NCBI GenBank assembly: GCA_002682825.1
Contig: NOKP01000018.1
Coordinates: 685,783-749,782 of the forward strand
Length of the DNA: 64,000 nt
Direction of reading: 5' to 3'
From: Neonectria sp. B-13
Taxonomy: Eukaryota > Ascomycota > Sordariomycetes > Hypocreales > Nectriaceae
Shown: piece by piece, positions 57,301 through 64,000 of the stretch
Position numbering within the stretch: the first letter of the stretch is position 1
How the letters are laid out: the number at the start of each line of letters is the position of its first letter
The notes under the pieces: generated by a model
Seen by the model: only the letters and a program-made list of their open reading frames with translations
Databases searched by the model: none
Told to the model about the DNA's origin: nothing
Made by a program: the position numbers and the translations under genes

Positions 57301-59697
57301 GGATGATAAAGCTCAGGTGAAACTGAGTGACGAGTCTCCTGTACCCAATGCAGTAAGCGACAGTCGCCCAGTTATCTACTATGCACAGACTAACAGCAAA
57401 ATCAGTTGCGGGCCCTTTGGGATGCTGTCTGTAATCATCTAGTTTCCCTTGGCCATCTCGAGAATAAGGATCTCAATTTGATTGAGGCAATTGTATCAGC
57501 AGGATTTAAAAGCAAGCATCGCTACGTGGTAAACAAGATGGCAGAAACCTGGAATACCATCTTCCGGGATGAGGAGAGCCTGGACTGCTCCGATAGCCTC
57601 AAGGCAATCATACATGCTCTGCGGCCCAAGGTGGACGTGTCATTTCCAGGCGTTGAGGAATCAAGCGGCGAATTTGGTGCGCAAGTCCAATCCTTTATTG
57701 GATCACAGGACGACCTCAGCTTCATTGCCATCTCATCTACCAAGTCATCTCGGCAGGAAGCTGAGCGCGCGACTCCACCAGCTGCATCTTTGTCGAGGTT
57801 GCCGTTTAAGGGACCGATGACCAGAAAGCGTCGACGAGAGGCCACCCCTGACTTGATGCAGGTCAAATCAATGAAACGGACGAGCACGCCTCGCCTACGC
57901 CACGACAACTCTCAAATCCAATTCGCACCAATCGCTTCGTCCCCTCTCGCGGAAGAGTCTCAGCACCTCACAGAGAGGCAGAAGGAGGTTCGACAACGGC
58001 AACAAGAGAACACCGGACTTTATTCAGGGGTTAGGTCCAGCCCGAGAACCCGTTCTCAAGCTGCCACGGAAGAGAAGCCCAAAGAGACGCCCGTCAGCAA
58101 TAGGAAACGACGACAGGTTGCTACCCCTGAACGGCCTACATCGTACGAGGAGTTCATTAGCTTAACCCCTACCCCACGACGCGGGCAGGCCTTGCAGATG
58201 GAAGACTACAACGACCCCCCCTCATCGCCACCAGAGCCAAGACCTAACCCTCTCCTGTCTGAGATTCAAACTAGGTCGAGAGCAAGAACCTCCTTGGAGA
58301 ACTGGGAATTCTCATCGCCACCAGGAACGCCTCCGACTAGTCATCAGCAAACCTTTGGCAAACTCGACCCTCCTCGCGTTGCCTCCACTGGAAAAAGCAC
58401 GCGACGCAAAAAGGGCAGGAAGGCTAAGTCCAGCTCTCAATCCGACGTGGAAGTAATCCCGTCAAGTGTCGTTGAAGCGGAGGAAACACCAATCATCGCG
58501 GAGGAAACACCAATCGTCGCGGAGGAACCCGATCATGTGCCACAGGAGCAGAAGGAAGAACTTGTTGAGATAGCTCCTGAGGCTCCATCCACACCTTCGC
58601 GCCGAGTTACACCTCCAGACAACAAGGTCCAGGAGACGCCCAAATCAGGGGACGATGAATATGTGGACGCAAGAAGCAGCCCTGAAGAGTCACTACACAA
58701 AGAAGCACCTGCTGAGATTTCCGATTTGGCCGACAACCACGATTCCTCCTTTGACCTTAGCGAGGTCGATGAGAGCAGCATGATGAGACTAGTCGTCGAG
58801 CTAGAGTCAAGGCACTGTAGCTTGCCCTTTGATAAGATCGACTCAACTTCGCCCGAGAAGAAGGCAAACAAGCCCAAGACACAATCCATCACAGTCCTGG
58901 CCGACTCATCATTGTCGCCGACGCCTTCCCCAGAGAAGAAAGATGTGGGAAAGAACGAGTCGATGTCGCCTATGATTCCATCTACGCCTGCAGGTCCAGA
59001 TTTGGAGGCACCACAAAGCCAGAGCCAAAGTCAAAGCCAAAGCGAGCGGCCGAATAGGAAGAGGAGGCGAGCGGCTTTGTTTCCCGATGCTCGTAGCAAG
59101 AGGAGGCGATCACTTAGCACTACGAAACGGGACCAGGACGACAGCCAGCAAGCAACCCCTGAGGAAGCCGACTCACCAGTCCCGACCACGCGGCGCTCGT
59201 CGAGAAAGAATGCGGGAATGAGGAGCAAGAAGCACCAAGGCAAGGATGCCCAGGAATTGGTGGAGGAGCCTGAGCAAATGTCACTCAAACAAACACCATC
59301 CCATCAGGCACAACCCAACCAGGCGGCGTTGTCTGATCGAGTAGAGGGACGTGATCCTGGGGACACGGATGAGGAGCTCATGTCACAACTTGTGACAGAG
59401 TCCAATGCGGCCTCCGAGAGTCAGTCACAGCAGGAAGCGGACCCCGAGTTAGAGAGCCCGGTTTCGAATGACTCTATGGAGCTTGTGGCCGTGGTGGACG
59501 AGGAGCCACAAGCAGAGACACCCCGTGCCGGGGAGACAGACGAAGTGAACAAGACGAGCACCATCATGGACATCCTACGTGGTGGTCTGAACGAGCTGCG
59601 CGAGGCAGCTTTGTCCCGTGACGAGGTTTACCGTTTAGAGGACATGTTGATGGATATGAAGCGAGAGCTCTTCGAAGCAGAGAGGCGGGGGAGGTAG
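54317..59697 (+). CDS. RIF1: RIF1, telomere/replication-timing regulator
   Basis: Two exons, 54317-57352 and 57406-59697, give 1775 aa. Near the N-terminus are two protein-phosphatase-1 docking motifs: KKVEW (75-79, RVxF type) and GILK (115-118, SILK type). From about 145 to 1100 runs an alpha-helical HEAT-like array (Rif1_N), including IAEMLDSTIKQLAGSDRDSR and DAYMMLSRALKASNNLPDRV. The junction GTAAGC to AATCAG restores NA-LRALWDAVCNHLVSLG. The second exon is mostly disordered, with many SP, TP and SQ sites, a run of SQ dipeptides near codons at 59017-59042, and basic patches (RKRRRAALFPDARSKRRR). It ends with a helical segment STIMDILRGGLNELREAALS that matches the position of the yeast C-terminal oligomerisation domain. 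RIF1 recruits PP1 to oppose DDK at late origins and caps telomeres. Confidence 0.93.
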
Positions 59698-62089
59698 AAG
59701 TCGCTGCATTAAGGATGCATTGGTTACGGCGTCGAAGCATTTTGTAGAGGGATTGTACCATTGTTATACCTGTACAGAGCACCTGGCTGGCTGTTTTGTT
59801 TGACTGTAATGTCTCATGATGGAAGCTGCTATAAATTTACACAAAACACATACATAAATACAACAAAACAAATAATCATATCCACCATGCAAAGATGACG
59901 TTTTCCGGGGTAAGCAAACTCGAGCAAGTGAACTGGGGAAATGCACAGAAACCTAGTTCAGGGAGGCCCGTTGTTTGGGCCGAAGTGATCGACGAGGGTC
60001 CCGAAAAGACGAATACCGTGAAGAACACGCAGGCACTTGCGTCCTCATGGGGCAATTCTTTGCGGAAACATGGGGTGGAAAAGTCCGGAGGTCGGGTTGC
60101 CCGAAAGAGGCAAGCCGAGCTCCGAGAGTGTTGATTGAGGGTTCACCTTTGGTGGGGAAACGAGCGGCGCAGGGAAGTTGGGAGGTGTGTGTTCGGCAGT
60201 TTTTGTTCCTGACACCCTGTCTTCGTTGGATTGACCTGTTTGGGAATGGCAAAAGGTCGCGAGGAGACGAGATTGTGGACTTATATGACGGTTGGCTAAT
60301 TGGAAGACTCTCCCCTGTTCCATTTGCTGCAATGCAAGGAATTAAAGTGCATTGCTCCAGCGCTCTCCACTTCCACTGCATGCGGTGTTGCACACTTAGG
60401 TATTAGTCTTACAGTTCTCGGCATGGACTTCGTGCAGCCGGGGAGAGTCAGATATCCACATCTCCGTGTCACTGTCTGGTCAAGACGACTCCAGACGTGA
60501 GCTGATGGAGGGGTTCAAAACCACCACGGCCAGGGTTTGGGCTGGAGAAGCTGCGTCTTGGCTGTTGCCTGGAAACGACCGGGGTTCGTGTCATGGTCAT
60601 GGTTAGTTTGAACGTCTGTGTGTATTCGGACAGTACTACGTAGTACTAGGTAGGCCAGTCAGTAAGTATGTCGCGTGGGCGATGTTAGTGCCAGACTTGT
60701 TGGTCCGCGCAACAGGAAGCAGTTGGCTGCATCGTGTTTGCTTAGGCAGATCAGAATCTGCAAACAGCGATAGGAAATAGGCAGGGAAAAGGTACCCTGC
60801 GAGATCCAGTTTCAGTAAATAAATCAAAAACTTTACTTTTGGATCCTCCATGCACAGAGCCTTTTTCGCCTTGATGATGATGTTGTCGGGCGATGAGACA
60901 AGCGAACGACGAAAGAGGAAGCGATCTACTTGAGTTAGCCGAGGGGAGAGAGAGTTAAGTTAGCCACTGTACCAGGAAATAAATTCATCCTCAAGGGTAA
61001 AGTAGGAACTAACAAAGAAACGTTCCGTTCTAAAATGCCGCGGACCCTAAACTAATCCGTCTCTGTGACATTGCTGGATCGTCGTTCGATATACAGGGAT
61101 CCAAGGTGTAAGTAAAAAGGAAAAGTCGGTCGGTGGAGTGCACACGACGTACTCTGTACAGAGGCTAGCGAAAGTTGTAAATTGCTACACCAGCCTGCCA
61201 CTGAAACCAGTGTTCTAGTAGCCGCCTTACGATGCGGGTGATGTCTTCTGTACCGTTTTGTCTGGTTGGTGTGATGTGTGCGCCGTTGTGCAAGGTGCCG
61301 GGTTTGCTCATGCGGCATCACGGCCGAAAGACGGACGGGACAGACAGTAAACACAGAGCCGTAGTGACAGTAACAGATGGGACTCGTAGAAGTTACTGCC
61401 AAAAGCAAGTATTAGCTACCTGGAACCCATGTATCCCTGCGTGGTGTCTAGCGGTTTCATGCGGATGCAAGGCCGAAGGATTTCCGGACCCACGCCGTGC
61501 CGGCGACACGGCACTTAAGCACGGCGGCCGCAAGCAAAAGAGCGGCTTTAGCGCAGGTAAACACGTGTGTGTGTGTTGCAACCGGAATGCTTTTCTGGTT
61601 CGGCTGGGTTGCTCGCCTTGTCCAATGTGGGAATGCCGAAGGAAAGGTCTAGCTTGGCGAGTGTAAGTGACTGTCTTTCAACATCGAATTCAGCAACCTA
61701 CCAAATTGACTGGCCCGAGGCAAATCCCCAATCGGACCGCTCAAGCCCCCAGTGACGTCAGGGGTCCATGGTGCTCCATGGCCCTAAAACTTTGCGATCC
61801 TATCGACCGTTGAGTCAACTAAGGAAATGAACCCCCACCGTCGCGGCTTACATCCGAAGCGGGATGTCGTCGACGGTGAAGACAGTTTACTGTCGCCAAA
61901 CGCCCGTAATTAGTTTGGGCCATTTCCGTTCTTACAGGACGGGCATCTACTCCTGAGGATTTCTGCAATTGTTCTTTGCCCCTGTCCGTGTTCTTGGCAA
62001 GGAAACCGTCGAGCCGCCAGTCAGTACAGAGCGCGGCGATGGCACGTTTTGAATCGAGTGTTGCTACGGGCACGAAGAACTGTTACCAA

Positions 62090-62215
62090 GGGCATAAATA
62101 AAACAAATAACCTAAGAGCTATATAGGATAAAGTAGAATTACTATCGTCTTTAGTTTTAGGTATATAATAGTTCTAGGTAGGTATTTACTTGTGTTCTTA
62201 GTAAAAGTTGTTCGT
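62090..62215. repeat. A/T-rich island, possibly mutated repeat
   Basis: About 125 bp rich in TA, TAG and TTA words (ctatataggataaagtag, ttaggtatataatag) within DNA of otherwise balanced composition. Such islands in ascomycetes often come from repeat-induced point mutation of transposons; no parent element could be named. Confidence 0.4.
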
Positions 62216-63059
62216 GTCCCTAGCAACACTCTTTAAACCGTCAGGCAAGGTACTTCCAAACGAGCACTAGCCACGCCAGCCACGCTGGTCCTGATATGTG
62301 CAGTACCTCTGTCCGTGACGAAACTTCCTTCGGTACAAAGAGAGTCTAATAAATTGGACGGGAAGGGGGGGAAAGACATATGCTCTCGTGCTCGAAGAAC
62401 GGCCACTCAGCGCGCGTGGGTCGGTGAGGGTGTCATTGTGCAGCAGAGCGGATCTGGTCATGATTCGATGGGCCCGCCGTTCACCGTCCGCGACGCGACG
62501 ATACGGTCGGTTCGGTGAATTGCGGCGCGAGGTGCGTTATTAGACGTCAACGACGGGTTCGGGCGGCCTCCCCTCCATCGTATCAAGCTAATAAGAGCTA
62601 GTTCTGGACCCCGGAGTGTAACGAAGACTAAATCTTGAGTGCCCGGGACCGGGAACCGCTGACCATCACCTTGGTTCTCGAAGGCGGAGATTTACCACAC
62701 CCTTTGCAGATGCAGCGACGTCCTGTTGATGCCACCTTGTTGATTCACCAACATGTAGAGTTGATTTACGTCGTGCTGCAGCGCTGGATGCTTGCTTGAT
62801 CAAGCTGCTCGAGATATTTATACACAGGAGGGACTGTCGTTGAATCACTGATGTTTCGTAATCGGAGCCAAGCTGCGAATTGCAGAGCCTCATGGCTTGG
62901 CCGACCTTCTTCGAAGAGCGTGAGCGGTAGTAGTGAACGCCACGACTCCCCCCCCCCCATCCTTTGTCCCAACTTATCCTGCTTTAGTTAACATTGCTGA
63001 ATCTGGGCGATGCGTATCACGTGTACCCCCGTGGTGCCGTTTTGGATGTTCTAAATGTA

Positions 63060-63097
63060 AGGCCTCAGTGCCTCCCGCCTAAGGCACCTTTAGGCCT
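63060..63097. repeat. Inverted repeat (AGGCCT...AGGCCT hairpin)
   Basis: The left arm aggcctcagtgcct and the right arm aggcacctttaggcct are imperfect inverted copies around a short cccgcctaa loop. The left arm shares the 11-mer ctcagtgcctc with 8470-8480. A terminal inverted repeat of a decayed element is possible; a chance hairpin is the alternative. Confidence 0.45.
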
Positions 63098-64000
63098 GTG
63101 GGTTCGGGTTTCCTCTCTCGTACAACGGCCAAAAAGAATTCGCCCTTTAGCCGGTGTGCCTCGCCACTCATGAATCATGTTGATGGGCCAAGAACCTCCA
63201 ACGGGTTGGTGAGTCGTCTCGGGTCGCTTGGCTGCCTTGTGCAAACATCAAGAGGATGGGTACTTAGGTGCCAAAACGTTCCCATTCGGCGTTTCAGCCA
63301 GCGCCAAAACACCAGAGAAATACCCATCATGATAACAGCATTTAAACTCAATTCACCCAATAACGACCTTCATCGCGACGAGGGACCCTCTCGAAAACAG
63401 GGTACTTCCAGGCCACGTGAACCACCGGCCAAAACGTGGTTGGATTTCAACGGGGCTATCCCCGGACAAGCCAGAAACAATGGCACACTAGAGGATCAAG
63501 GCCCCGGAGAAATGCAGAAGGACGGATGGTGTTTGCTGCGAGTTTGATGGCTCATACCCCGGTTTTTATCCCTGAGACCATCTTCTATACGCTCTACATG
63601 ACGTCGCCCTTCCCCACACTCATCCCCACACTCACCCCGTTCCGCCTTGCACGCTGCGGAGGTAAAAAGGCTGGTCCACGGTTGGAGCGGTGTACTGACT
63701 GCGGTTTGACTCCGGGAGCTCTATCGGGAAGTGCGCAGGTGTGCGCCTAGCGAGCCTGGCAATCAGAATGACTGTTAAGGGTAACAGAATGTCAGGGTAT
63801 TCGAATATTCTAATGACTGAAAGCCCTACCCTTGTTACTTACGTCTTGCGGTATCCCGGGTCAAGCTATGTGCCAGGGTACAGTTCACGCACGTCGGGTC
63901 CTAAGACGCCCGAGTCAAGAGTGTGGATAGAACAAGAGATCGGTAGGCCCAGCGTTCAGCTTGGCTCTGCAACAACCCTTCCCCTCGGATGCCACTCAGA

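Larger units (their letters stand above)
59698..64000. other. 4.3-kb right-edge region with no supported gene
   Basis: Open frames are short and mutually overlapping with no domain, signal peptide or splice support. The base composition is uneven: an A/T-rich patch lies at about 62090-62215, a poly-C run at about 62949-62958, and an inverted repeat at 63060-63097. The stretch could be a promoter region, an untranslated RNA, or decayed mobile DNA; a gene beyond the edge may start here. Confidence 0.45.

Noticed and set aside
35076..59697. Functional PP1 cluster of SDS22 and RIF1
   Set aside because: Both proteins involve PP1, but they are 18 kb apart with unrelated genes between them and eukaryotic gene order gives no link.
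1..64000. tRNA, rRNA or CRISPR elements
   Set aside because: No convincing tRNA B-box plus cloverleaf, no 5S-like block and no direct-repeat/spacer array were seen; scanning by eye cannot exclude a missed tRNA.

Overview
The window reads as nuclear DNA of a filamentous ascomycete. Genes carry short (about 45-70 nt) GT-AG introns with CTAAC/CTGAC-like branch sites, there is no operon structure, and the encoded orthologues (RIF1, RIC8, SDS22, a Pxa-type peroxisomal ABC half-transporter, CSN12-type PCI protein, Zn2Cys6 regulator, Sec61-beta) have the architecture seen in Sordariomycetes. Order-level placement (Hypocreales-like) is a guess from protein similarity remembered, not computed.

Layout, left to right. 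About 2.1 kb without a supported gene; a secreted Ser/Thr-rich repeat protein built from duplicated micro-exons (2149-3778); RNase P/MRP p30 subunit (4019-4912, minus); zinc-ribbon protein (5982-6414); a two-exon membrane protein of unknown function (7261-7964); a decayed AT-richer stretch (about 8160-8740); a 1255-aa Atg26-like UDP-glycosyltransferase with a VPS13/ATG2-like glycine-rich helical segment and six ubiquitin-interacting motifs (8789-12809, minus); a divergent six-cysteine/hendecad coiled-coil protein (13494-14538); Sec61-beta (15056-15725, minus); Psr1-type FCP1-family phosphatase (16855-18458, minus); 3.6 kb intergenic; peroxisomal ABC half-transporter (22067-24697); type II membrane protein (26384-27492); atypical protein kinase with a long disordered tail (27896-30939, minus); xylose-reductase-type aldo-keto reductase (33379-34680); SDS22 (35076-36320, minus); BEM46-like hydrolase (37231-38333); BTB protein (39678-40702); CSN12 (41921-43749, minus); ribosomal protein eL20 (44274-45261); Zn2Cys6 transcription factor (45460-47618, minus); GNAT acetyltransferase (48264-48953); DUF1772-type membrane protein (49293-49832); chromodomain protein (49990-50675, minus); RIC8 (51468-53121, minus); RIF1 (54317-59697); and 4.3 kb at the right edge with no supported gene but with transposon-relic-like signals.

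Most genes are unrelated housekeeping functions side by side: translation and RNA processing (eL20, RNase P p30), secretion (Sec61-beta), signalling (RIC8, Psr1, SDS22), fatty-acid import into peroxisomes (ABCD transporter) and chromatin/replication timing (RIF1, chromodomain protein). RIF1 and SDS22 both act through protein phosphatase 1, but they lie 18 kb apart and nothing suggests co-regulation. The less ordinary genes are the glycosyltransferase-multi-UIM fusion, the six-cysteine/hendecad protein, the micro-exon secreted protein, and the kinase with an insert before its catalytic loop. All exon boundaries were placed by hand from splice signals, reading phase and expected protein families; no alignment or transcript data were available.
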